Source: an uncultured Bacteroidaceae bacterium (GTDB lineage: Bacteria; Bacteroidota; Bacteroidia; Bacteroidales; Bacteroidaceae). From it: DNA of 37,756 bases. The position numbers were made by a program, and so were the translations under genes. The notes under the pieces are model-generated. The model made no database searches. It saw only the letters and a program-made list of their open reading frames with translations, and was not told where the DNA came from. Within the stretch, counting starts at the first letter, position 1, and every line of letters begins with the position of its first letter. The stretch is from assembly GCA_905235285.1 (NCBI GenBank), contig CAJOLI010000011.1, forward strand, positions 1-37,756, in the 5' to 3' direction. Of the stretch, positions 18,101 through 24,141 are shown in pieces.

Positions 18101-18615
18101 AGTGCAACTTCCGCACGATGGGTAAGAAGTTCGGTAAGCTGATGAAGGACGTCAATGCCGCCGTCACGGCACTCACGCAGGAGCAGATAGCTGAGCTCGA
18201 GACAGGACACCTGCCTCTGACCCTCGCTACGGGTGACGTCGTCACCATCGACCTCGAGGACGTCGAGATCTTCTCTGAAGACATTCCCGGCTGGACCGTA
18301 GCCAACGAAGGTGCCCTCACCGTTGCCCTCGACATCACTGTCACCGATGAGCTGCGCAACGAAGGCATAGCCCGCGAACTAGTCAAGCGCATACAGAACC
18401 TGCGTAAGGAGAGCGGTTTCGAAATCACAGACCGTATTTCCATTTGCCTCGAGCATAATGAACTCACCGACCGAGCCGTTGAGGCCTTTGGTGACTATAT
18501 CAGTACACAGGTGTTGGCAGATAGTTTCGTCATCGTTGACGAAGTAGAGGGCGATACCGAGCTCGACTTTGACGACTTCAAACTGAAAGCAAACGTTCAA
18601 CGCATCACTATATAA
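15121..18615 (+). CDS. ileS: Isoleucyl-tRNA synthetase, IleRS2-like
   Basis: 1164 residues from the ATG at 15121 (MTKKFPEHSR); the upstream TTG at 15079 adds 14 unlikely residues. This class I synthetase charges tRNA-Ile and edits valine. The Rossmann-fold signature at 48-60 is EGPPSANGHPGIHH, so the classical HxGH is replaced by GIHH. The connective editing domain contains LAWTTTPWTLPSNTALCV and GTGIVHIAPTFGADD. KMSKR occurs at 707-711 and the anticodon-binding domain follows (WILSSLNSLIRDVEDAYENYEPTRA). Length and motifs fit the IleRS2 (eukaryote-like) clade rather than the shorter E. coli type. The dksA-like gene follows after 17 bp. Confidence 0.96.
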   Translation: MTKKFPEHSRLNLTEVNHEILEQWTSEDLFHRSISEREGCPSFVFFEGPPSANGHPGIHHVLARSIKDTFCRFKTMKGFQVHRKAGWDTHGLPVELGVEKELGITKEDIGKTISIEQYNDRCRKNVMMYTHEWEDLSNRMGYWVDMEHPYITYDNKYIETLWWLLKQLYQKDLLYKGYTIQPYSPAAGTGLSSHELNQPGCYRDVKDTTVTAQFRVLSTAAEHPALSRILGVLAESSLPVYILAWTTTPWTLPSNTALCVGPKIEYVAVKGQNPYTKEEAIYIIAKSRKDVYFAASKEADVPAPEVLGECLGTDLLGLRYEQLFPWVKPCALEDGKVVEKEQDAFRVIPGDYVTTEDGTGIVHIAPTFGADDAKVAKDAGIPSLFIIDKAGDTRPMVDFTGKYFVREDMDEAFVSLCVCDSYWHHAGDFVKNAYDPKYADLDEKTLAKTEDLNIVLCMEMKQEGTAFKIEKHVHNYPHCWRTDKPVLYYPLDSWFIRSTAAKERMMELNKTILWKPESTGTGRFGKWLENLNDWNLSRSRYWGTPLPIWRNRDTREEICIGSIEELYKEIEKAVAAGVMKENPIKAKGFVPGDMSKENYDRIDLHRPYVDDIVLVGESGQPLHRELDLIDVWFDSGAMPYAQIHYPFENREDLDKRIVYPADFIAEGVDQTRGWFFTLHAIATMVFDSVSYKAVISNGLVLDKNGLKMSKRLGNAINPFDNIEKYGADAVRWYMLTNSQPWDNLKYDEAGVQEIARSFFGKLYQTYSFLAMYANVDGWHFEEPEVPMSQRSEMDRWILSSLNSLIRDVEDAYENYEPTRAGRLIQTFVIDNVSNWFVRLSRKRFWGGEMSIDKLSAYQTLYTCLETVSRLMAPIAPFYADQLFRDLHSVTAAEGSTESLTSVHLATFPVVNDALIDKEQESRMALAQQITSMVLSLRKKEQIIVRQPLARIAIPAISREQQQRIEAVKQLILDEVNVKALEFVEGAGLLTKKVKCNFRTMGKKFGKLMKDVNAAVTALTQEQIAELETGHLPLTLATGDVVTIDLEDVEIFSEDIPGWTVANEGALTVALDITVTDELRNEGIARELVKRIQNLRKESGFEITDRISICLEHNELTDRAVEAFGDYISTQVLADSFVIVDEVEGDTELDFDDFKLKANVQRITI

Positions 18616-18632
18616 AACTAACATGATTTATT

Positions 18633-19136
18633 ATGGCAACAAAGAAAACGTCGGACAAGGATACGTCAAAGCCTGCCGCAAAGAAAACAACTGCTGCCAA
18701 GAAGAGCGCTTCTGCTACCAAAAAGACTAAGGCAGTGAAAGTCAAAGCAGAACCAGAGAAGACTCATTACACCGATGAAGAGCTGGAAGAGTTCCGCACG
18801 CTTATCAACGAGAAACTCGTCGTAGCACAGAGCGACTACGAGAAGACCATGGACCGCATCATGGGGCGCGATACCAACGAGATTGACGACACCGCTCCTA
18901 CCTATCATTCACTCGAAGAGGGCAGCGAGACTCAGTCTAAAGAGCAGCTGATGTCCATGGCTCAGCGACAGCAGAAGTTTATCACCGCGCTCAAGGCCGC
19001 CCTCGTGCGCATCGACAACAAGACCTACGGCATTTGTCGTGAGACGGGGAAGCTTATACCTAAAGAGCGCCTGCGCGCCGTGCCTCATGCTACGCTTAGC
19101 ATCGAGGTGAAAAACGATAAGCACCGCACTCATTAA
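18633..19136 (+). CDS. DksA/TraR-family protein with basic N-terminal extension
   Basis: 167 residues. Residues 1-42 are a Lys/Ala/Thr-rich, histone-H1-like tail (KKTSDKDTSKPAAKKTTAAKK...). A coiled-coil region follows (EELEEFRTLINEKLVVAQSDYEKTMDRI) and the C-terminal TraR-type zinc-finger segment is YGICRETGKLIPKERLRAVPHATLS. Only one Cys (with His further on) remains of the four Cys of classical DksA, a common pattern in Bacteroidota members. Family members bind the RNA polymerase secondary channel; whether this one does is unknown. It lies between ileS and lspA, an arrangement I regard as usual for the group. Confidence 0.88.
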   Translation: MATKKTSDKDTSKPAAKKTTAAKKSASATKKTKAVKVKAEPEKTHYTDEELEEFRTLINEKLVVAQSDYEKTMDRIMGRDTNEIDDTAPTYHSLEEGSETQSKEQLMSMAQRQQKFITALKAALVRIDNKTYGICRETGKLIPKERLRAVPHATLSIEVKNDKHRTH

Positions 19137-19188
19137 TAAAGCGCCACCTACACATTAATTATATATATAATAGGAGAACCTTTTCGAT

Positions 19189-19208
19189 AAGCCAAATGAG
19201 CAGAATGA
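19189..19208 (+). repeat. 20-bp direct repeat, copy 1
   Basis: AAGCCAAATGAGCAGAATGA, identical to 21229-21248. Here it lies in the leader of lspA and contains an ATG that opens a frame of about 24 codons ending before lspA. Confidence 0.9.
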
Positions 19209-19293
19209 TGCTCGCATCAATTCTGTCATGGCCAGAAAGGCTACGGGTAGGCGAGCGCAGCTCGGGATAGCTCTGCTCGAGAATAAAGGTCAA

Positions 19294-19953
19294 ATGAAAT
19301 TCAACCTGTTAATGCAAGCACCAGATCAACGAAAACGTCTGCAGGCATCTGTCGTAGGACTTATCTTCATCGGATTCCTCGCTATTGACCAGATCGTGAA
19401 GATATGGGTCAAGACCCACATGGCCGTGCACGACAGCATTCGAGTCACCGACTGGTTCTATATCACCTTCATTGAGAACAACGGGATGGCGTTCGGGATG
19501 GAACTCTTCGACAAGCTCTTCCTGACCGGCTTCCGGCTGCTGGCTACTGCTGCCGTGGCTGTCTACATTTCCAAGTTGATCCGCAAGGGCGTATCGTGGG
19601 GCTATCTCATCTGTCTCGCTTTCATCATGACGGGCGCAGCTGGTAACATAATTGACTGCGTGTTCTACGGGCTTTTCTTCAACGATGCCCAATGGCCTGA
19701 GATAGCACATTTCGTACCTTTTGGCGAAGGCTATTCCACCTGGTTCAGAGGCAGGGTAGTGGACATGTTCTACTTCCCACTCGCCGAGTGGACGTGGCCC
19801 TCGTGGCTGCCTGTTATCGGCGGTGCTCGCTACACCTTCTTCTCCTATATCTTTAATGTGGCAGATGCCTGCATATCCTGTGGCGTCGTAGCCCTATTGC
19901 TCTTCTGTCGTAAGACTCTGACGGGCGAATTAGCTGACAAAGATGAAGCCTAA
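19294..19953 (+). CDS. lspA: Lipoprotein signal peptidase (signal peptidase II)
   Basis: 219 residues from the ATG at 19294 (MKFNLLMQAPDQ), which has AAAGG about 6 nt upstream. Starts at 19228 and 19312 are also in frame; the family usually begins within about 20-30 residues of the IDQ motif. Inner-membrane aspartic protease that cleaves prolipoproteins before the lipidated Cys. Motifs: LAIDQIVKIWVKTHM in the first membrane segment, FIENNGMAFGM, the catalytic Asp in GAAGNIIDCVFYG, RGRVVDMFYF, and the second catalytic Asp in FNVADACIS. Four hydrophobic segments. It overlaps the DUF4296 lipoprotein gene by 11 bp, so enzyme and a substrate are cotranslated. Confidence 0.93.
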   Translation: MKFNLLMQAPDQRKRLQASVVGLIFIGFLAIDQIVKIWVKTHMAVHDSIRVTDWFYITFIENNGMAFGMELFDKLFLTGFRLLATAAVAVYISKLIRKGVSWGYLICLAFIMTGAAGNIIDCVFYGLFFNDAQWPEIAHFVPFGEGYSTWFRGRVVDMFYFPLAEWTWPSWLPVIGGARYTFFSYIFNVADACISCGVVALLLFCRKTLTGELADKDEA

Positions 19954-20962
19954 ACACCTGCTTCTGCTCTTCGCATTGCTGCTCCTTGTGGCGTGTCAGG
20001 TTGAACTCCCTAAGGGCGTTCTGTCTGAACGCCGCCTTGAACGTGTGCTTTATGACTACCATAAGGCACAAGGTCTTGCCGATGCCGGAGTAATTGAAGG
20101 GAAAAGCGGGGATGCCCAGCGCTATGCACTTCAGGAGGCCGTCTTCAGGAAACACAACATAACGCGTGAGCAATTCGACTCCACTATGAATTACTATTGT
20201 AGCAACCTCGAGCGGCTCAACCGTATCTACAAGCATCTGGACCGTAGACTTAAGCGTGAGGCCGAGGCCTTAGGAGAACTCGAGCAGTCCAGTTCAGCAT
20301 ACACAAGTCTCAGCGCCGAAGGCGATACCGCTAACGTCTGGGGCGGCGCTCACATAATAGTCGTTACTAATGTCCCAGGCAACAATGTAATAACCTGGCG
20401 GCAGCCATGCGACAGCACATGGCACAGCGACGATGACCTCATGTGGAAATTCGAAAGTAAATATCTTTCGCGGACAGGTACGCCTGATCTCTATGCCGAC
20501 ATCATTGTCACATATACCAACGACTCTGTGCGAGCTTTCCAACGCCGGGCCCGTAGCGAAGGCTCTTCAGAGCTCCAGATGCCTACACCATCCGGATGGA
20601 CTCCCAAATCTATTGCAGGGCATCTTTATATGCCTTCCACTAATGAGGCCGAACAACGCGCCCTTTATGTCCTTTCCGGACATCTGCTCGTGCGCTTCCG
20701 TAAGGAGGTGAAGGCTTCCGCCACTGGCAACCAGAGTGCCGATTCCCTCCACAATGTCGTCGTTGTGTCCGATTCATTGCAGAACGATTCTGCCAGACAA
20801 GCCGATGCTCGCGACACCGAACGCCGTCTCTCACCCGCAGAGTTCCGCGACCAGCAGAGCGTAGACCAGAAGCTTGACATCGTTAAGGAGAGACCTTATC
20901 AGCCCGCCGCAAGACCCTCACGCGGACACCTCCAACCGAACCGCAGACGTATACAAAGATAA
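19943..20962 (+). CDS. DUF4296 domain lipoprotein
   Basis: 339 residues. The N-terminus MKPKHLLLLFALLLLVACQ carries a lipobox (LVAC), so the mature protein should be lipid-anchored at Cys 18. Residues about 25-110 match DUF4296 (LSERRLERVLYDYHKAQGLAD, FRKHNITREQFDSTMNYYCSNLERLNRIYKHLDRRL). The rest is Ser/Thr-rich and beta-prone, with a basic tail (PSRGHLQPNRRR). Function unknown. The start overlaps the 3' end of lspA, and the 60-aa gene starts 4 bp after its stop, so the three appear to form one operon. Confidence 0.88.
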   Translation: MKPKHLLLLFALLLLVACQVELPKGVLSERRLERVLYDYHKAQGLADAGVIEGKSGDAQRYALQEAVFRKHNITREQFDSTMNYYCSNLERLNRIYKHLDRRLKREAEALGELEQSSSAYTSLSAEGDTANVWGGAHIIVVTNVPGNNVITWRQPCDSTWHSDDDLMWKFESKYLSRTGTPDLYADIIVTYTNDSVRAFQRRARSEGSSELQMPTPSGWTPKSIAGHLYMPSTNEAEQRALYVLSGHLLVRFRKEVKASATGNQSADSLHNVVVVSDSLQNDSARQADARDTERRLSPAEFRDQQSVDQKLDIVKERPYQPAARPSRGHLQPNRRRIQR

Positions 20963-20966
20963 TCCT

Positions 20967-21149
20967 ATGCGGCGAGCATATAACACCATCATCATGCCCG
21001 ACGGACATCGCATAAGTCCCGCCGTATCCACTTGCAATAAGCAAGGTGACGTCATAGCCGTTGAGCCGTTGACGAAAGAACTGCCTTTTGTTCAATGGAT
21101 AGGCGGAACTCTCGACTTAAGCGCTCAAACAGCCTTAGAAACTACGTAA
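20967..21149 (+). CDS. Small conserved-looking protein of 60 residues
   Basis: The ATG at 20967 is 4 bp behind the stop of the DUF4296 gene. The peptide begins MRRAYNTIIMPDGHRISPAV and contains VIAVEPLTKELPFVQWIGG. The 'PLxxELPFxxWxGG' string resembles the N-terminal strand region of amidohydrolase-like proteins and recurs, as far as I recall, in small proteins of Bacteroidales at this position. An in-frame ATG at 20874 exists, but it lies within the DUF4296 gene and adds a Pro/Asp-rich stretch that looks non-native. No function is assigned. A promoter for galE follows within 40 bp. Confidence 0.65.
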   Translation: MRRAYNTIIMPDGHRISPAVSTCNKQGDVIAVEPLTKELPFVQWIGGTLDLSAQTALETT

Positions 21150-21184
21150 AATGCAGCACAAGATACATTTTTTTCCCAAAATCT

Positions 21185-21215
21185 TTTGGCGATATACAAA
21201 TAAAAACTAAATTTG
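21185..21215 (+). promoter_or_regulatory. Promoter of galE
   Basis: TTTG (21185-21188), 19 bp, TAAATTTG (21208-21215), about 210 bp upstream of the galE ATG. The transcript would therefore carry a long leader that begins just before the 20-bp repeat at 21229. Confidence 0.72.
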
Positions 21216-21228
21216 CAACGCTTTCCTA

Positions 21229-21248
21229 AAGCCAAATGAGCAGAATGA
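21229..21248 (+). repeat. 20-bp direct repeat, copy 2
   Basis: AAGCCAAATGAGCAGAATGA, identical to 19189-19208. It lies just downstream of the predicted galE start site. Confidence 0.9.
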
Positions 21249-21249
21249 A

Positions 21250-21396
21250 GCCTCGCCCCCAGCACCTTCCCTGAAGGGAAAGGGAGTATTACTGCAGAAA
21301 TCATTCCATTTAGGGGCGGATTTAGGACGGGCCCGAAGCGAGGCATCCCTGCAGAAGTCCTTCCCTTAAGGGGAGGATTTAGAAGAGGCTGAAAAA
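21250..21396. repeat. Interspersed GC-rich repeat in the galE leader
   Basis: Three related blocks centred on near-palindromes: CCTTCCCTGAAGGGAAAGG (21267-21285), CTGCAGAAATCATTCCATTTAGGGG (21292-21316) and CTGCAG-AAGTCCTTCCC-TTAAGGGGAGG (21349-21377). The last two are 57 bp apart and continue with GGATTTAG. This pattern resembles interspersed 'CCTTCCCTTAAGGGGAGG' repeats that are common between genes in Bacteroidota. It lies wholly within the galE 5' leader. Confidence 0.7.
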
Positions 21397-21423
21397 CATA
21401 AACTCATAGACCAAAATAAAAAT

Positions 21424-22458
21424 ATGAAACAGACAATTCTTGTTACCGGAGGAACCGGGTTTATAGGTTCACACACCACCGTCGAGCTCCAAAATGCAGG
21501 CTACGACGTCGTAATCGTTGACAACCTCTCCAATTCTCGCGAAGACGTCCTCGACGGCATCGAGAAAATAACCGGTATACGGCCCGCTTTTGAGAAAGTA
21601 GACCTTCGCGATTTCGATGCTACAGAAAGCGTCTTCAAGAAATATCCTCAGATCAAAGGCATCATACACTTTGCTGCCAGCAAAGCAGTAGGAGAGAGCG
21701 TAGAGAAGCCGTTGCTCTACTATCGCAACAATATCGTCTCCCTCATCAACCTCCTCGAGCTCATGCCCAAGTACAATGTAAAAGGCATCATATTCTCATC
21801 GAGTTGCACCGTCTACGGACAGCCCGACCAGCTTCCTGCCACCGAAGAGACGCCCATCAAGAAAGCCGAGAGCCCTTACGGCAACACCAAGCAGATTAAT
21901 GAGGAAATCATCCGCGACACCGTCGCCAGCGGCTCCCCCATCAAGGCCATAATGCTGCGATACTTCAACCCCATCGGAGCACACCCGACAGCCTTAATCG
22001 GTGAACTACCCATTGGCGTACCCGCTAACCTCATACCATACGTCACGCAGACCGCAATCGGCATCCGCGAGAAACTCAGCGTCTTCGGCGACGACTACAA
22101 CACACCCGACGGCAGCTGCATACGCGACTACATCTACGTCGTAGACCTTGCCAAGGCACACGTATGCGCCATGACACGAATCATGGAAGACAAGACCGAC
22201 GAGAACGTCGAAGTCTACAATATTGGTACTGGCAAGGGCACCAGCGTACTCGAACTCGTCAACGGCTTCGAGCGCGCCACAGGTGTCAAGCTCAACTATC
22301 AGATTGTAGGGCGGCGCGCAGGAGATATAGAGCAAGTGTGGGGCAATGTAGACAAAGCCAACCGCATACTCGGATGGAAAGCCGACACCCCCCTTGAGGA
22401 CGTCCTCGCCTCAGCCTGGAAGTGGCAGCTCGCCCTTCGCGAACGTGGCATAATGTAA
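21424..22458 (+). CDS. galE: UDP-glucose 4-epimerase
   Basis: 344 residues of the extended short-chain dehydrogenase/reductase fold. It interconverts UDP-glucose and UDP-galactose in the cytosol using bound NAD. GGTGFIGSHT (residues 9-18) is the NAD-binding glycine motif, and VDNLSNS is the typical GalE strand. The catalytic SSSCTVYG (125-132) and Y152-x3-K156 in SPYGNTK follow. Then come RYFNPIGAHPTALIGE, DGSCIRDYIYVVDLAKAHV and YNIGTGKGTSVLELV. Full length for the family. It has its own promoter and a 3' hairpin at 22633. It could feed surface-glycan synthesis or galactose use from the GH2 enzyme, but there is no close linkage to either. Confidence 0.96.
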   Translation: MKQTILVTGGTGFIGSHTTVELQNAGYDVVIVDNLSNSREDVLDGIEKITGIRPAFEKVDLRDFDATESVFKKYPQIKGIIHFAASKAVGESVEKPLLYYRNNIVSLINLLELMPKYNVKGIIFSSSCTVYGQPDQLPATEETPIKKAESPYGNTKQINEEIIRDTVASGSPIKAIMLRYFNPIGAHPTALIGELPIGVPANLIPYVTQTAIGIREKLSVFGDDYNTPDGSCIRDYIYVVDLAKAHVCAMTRIMEDKTDENVEVYNIGTGKGTSVLELVNGFERATGVKLNYQIVGRRAGDIEQVWGNVDKANRILGWKADTPLEDVLASAWKWQLALRERGIM

Positions 22459-22632
22459 ATATTTTGCTCTCATACCATTCCCCCTATGCGTTAGATGAGG
22501 CGACCGTGCAAGGGATGTTTGCGTCGTACGTGAGTATGGTTCTTGCTGAAGTTGCACATTAACTCTCTGTTTCATAACTTCAATTTGTCGACCTCAACGC
22601 ATATTGTCGTGTTTTATTTTGTGTTTGTGTTG

Positions 22633-22671
22633 TGCTGCCTTGAGACGTGAGTCACGAGGCAGCATCTTTTT
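22633..22671 (+). terminator. Hairpin terminator downstream of galE
   Basis: TGCTGCCT (22633-22640) pairs with AGGCAGCA (22657-22664), followed by TCTTTTTA. An inner CGTGA/TCACG pairing adds stability. It lies 175 bp after the galE stop; the sequence between holds no gene. Confidence 0.75.
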
Positions 22672-22683
22672 ATTCCACCCCCC

Positions 22684-22837
22684 AGTCAAATCCGACCAGT
22701 TCTGCAGCCAGATGCAGCCAGCTGATCAGTCAGATCCAGCCGGCTGTGTAGTCAGATTCAGCCAGCTGTGTAGTCAGATCCAGCCGGCTGTGTAGTCAGA
22801 TTCAGCCAGCTGTGTAGTCAGATTCAGCCAGCTGTGT
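22684..22837. repeat. 22-bp tandem repeat array B
   Basis: Seven units of 22 bp start at 22684, 22706, 22728, 22750, 22772, 22794 and 22816. The consensus is AGTCAGATTCA followed by GCCAGCTGTGT; alternate units have TCCAGCCGG in place of TTCAGCCAG, and the first two are degenerate. Same period and phase as array A, sharing AGYCAGATTCA and TGYGT. It sits downstream of the galE terminator. A GTAAAAC/GTTTTAC hairpin (22842-22860) follows directly. Confidence 0.93.
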
Positions 22838-23000
22838 AGCGGTAAAACAAGTTGTTTTACTTCGTTTTGACTGGCCCTATGTGAGTGACAATGAAAGAGT
22901 CACTTACACTATTCCTAAGAGCATGAGACATATCACATCGCCAGGAAAACTGTAAGGACGGTAAAAATCAAAGAGAATAAATTTGGGCTAACTGAAAAGT

Positions 23001-23052
23001 GGCCGGTAGAATCATGTCGTCTTACAGATGAGACAGTGTGATTCTACCGGCC
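23001..23052. terminator. Long hairpin between array B and ispE
   Basis: GGCCGGTAGAATCA (23001-23014) pairs exactly with TGATTCTACCGGCC (23039-23052) around a 24-nt loop. It lies between convergent galE and ispE and most likely ends the ispE transcript. There is no strong T-run, so the call is partly inferred from position. The rest of 22861-23138 shows no gene. Confidence 0.65.
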
Positions 23053-23138
23053 GCTTATTTGTTTGCGTGCCGTCCGGAGGGGCACAAATGTTATAGAGTA
23101 AGAGTGAATCCTATCCTTCGTTTGCTCTGTGTCGCCGC

Positions 23139-23951
23139 TTAGTTCAGTAGTCGTTGCCGTACGAACATGCCGGCGAATGTCTTGTCGATGTCTTCGAGTG
23201 GTTGCTTGAACAGTCCGAAGACAGCGCTTCCGCTGCCCGACATGGCCGCGTAGGTGGCTCCGAGGTCAAGCAGGAGGTCGCGCGTGGCGGCAATCTCAGG
23301 ATGCCGAGCGAACACGCTCTCTTCGAAATCGTTGCACAGCCGCCCTTGCCATTGTTCTACGGGCAGCTTCAGTATCTCTGCAATAGGCGTGGCGGGCTTC
23401 TGTGGCTTTACGCCGTCATACGCCTCTGCGGTGCTTACGGCAATGTCGGGCTTCACCAGAACCAACGTCCATCCTGCCAGCGAGAGGTCGATGGGCGTCA
23501 TCACGTCGCCGATGCCTGTGGCCAGCACGGGACGGTTCTCAACGAAGAAGGGGCAGTCGGCGCCTAATGTGGCGAGGCGCGCTTTCATCTCCTCCTTGGT
23601 CAGGCCCAGCCCGAAGCGCTCGTTGAGCAGCATAAGCATGAAGGCGGCATCGGATGAGCCACCTCCGAGACCTGCGTCAGAGGGTATGTGCTTATATAGG
23701 AAAATATCGAGCTCGGGGAGCTTGAAGTCCTGCTCCACCATCTGCAGCACTTTAATCACGAGGTTGTCGCCGGCAGGGCAGTCGAGCGGAGTGCCGGCCA
23801 TGCGGAAGCGGAAGGTCGGGGCGTCGGCCACTTCGAGTGCATCTTGCAGTGGGATGGGGTAGAAGGCTGTCTCTATGTCGTGGTAGCCGTCGGGGCGCTT
23901 GGCCACGACGTTCAGGCCGAGGTTGATTTTGGCGTTGGGATATACTATCAT
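23139..23951 (-). CDS. ispE: 4-diphosphocytidyl-2-C-methyl-D-erythritol kinase
   Basis: 270 residues of the GHMP kinase fold. It phosphorylates CDP-methylerythritol at the 2-hydroxyl in the MEP route to isoprenoid precursors. PNAKINLGLNVVAKRPDGYHDIET is the characteristic N-terminus with the substrate-binding Lys. The phosphate loop is PSDAGLGGGSSDAAFML. LGADCPFFV and the C-terminal MSGSGSAVFGLF complete the GHMP motifs. Length is normal for the family. It is transcribed alone from a promoter divergent to the first M6 gene. Confidence 0.95.
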   Translation of the reverse strand: MIVYPNAKINLGLNVVAKRPDGYHDIETAFYPIPLQDALEVADAPTFRFRMAGTPLDCPAGDNLVIKVLQMVEQDFKLPELDIFLYKHIPSDAGLGGGSSDAAFMLMLLNERFGLGLTKEEMKARLATLGADCPFFVENRPVLATGIGDVMTPIDLSLAGWTLVLVKPDIAVSTAEAYDGVKPQKPATPIAEILKLPVEQWQGRLCNDFEESVFARHPEIAATRDLLLDLGATYAAMSGSGSAVFGLFKQPLEDIDKTFAGMFVRQRLLN

Positions 23952-23993
23952 GTTTTGTGGTCTATGGTTTATTATAGTTCATGAATTCGGTCT

Positions 23994-24025
23994 CAAAAGT
24001 AATTGTTATTTTCTTTCGCTGCAAT
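23994..24025 (-). promoter_or_regulatory. Probable promoter of ispE
   Basis: Minus-strand TACTTTTG (23994-24001), with an imperfect -33 element ATTG (24022-24025) 20 bp away. About 40 bp from the ispE start. Confidence 0.5.
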
Positions 24026-24081
24026 AAATCTGCCAAATAAGTTACAATAAGCATTGTTCAAGAGTTTTTTAACTAATTTTC

Positions 24082-24113
24082 TTTGCCCACGCGCGCGAAA
24101 GTTCTTATATTTG
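24082..24113 (+). promoter_or_regulatory. Promoter of the first M6 protease gene
   Basis: TTTG (24082-24085), 20 bp, TATATTTG (24106-24113), about 28 bp before the ATG at 24142. It is back to back with the ispE promoter. Confidence 0.75.
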
Positions 24114-24141
24114 CGCACTTTTTCTAATGAATCTTTAGCGT

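Noticed and set aside
17245..18210. 321-codon minus-strand gene
   Set aside because: A long open frame opposite ileS. It is a shadow of the codon bias of ileS, whose frame carries clear motifs.
22684..22837. CRISPR array or coding repeat
   Set aside because: Units are contiguous without spacers. A 63-codon frame through it has no plausible protein features and 22 is not a multiple of 3.
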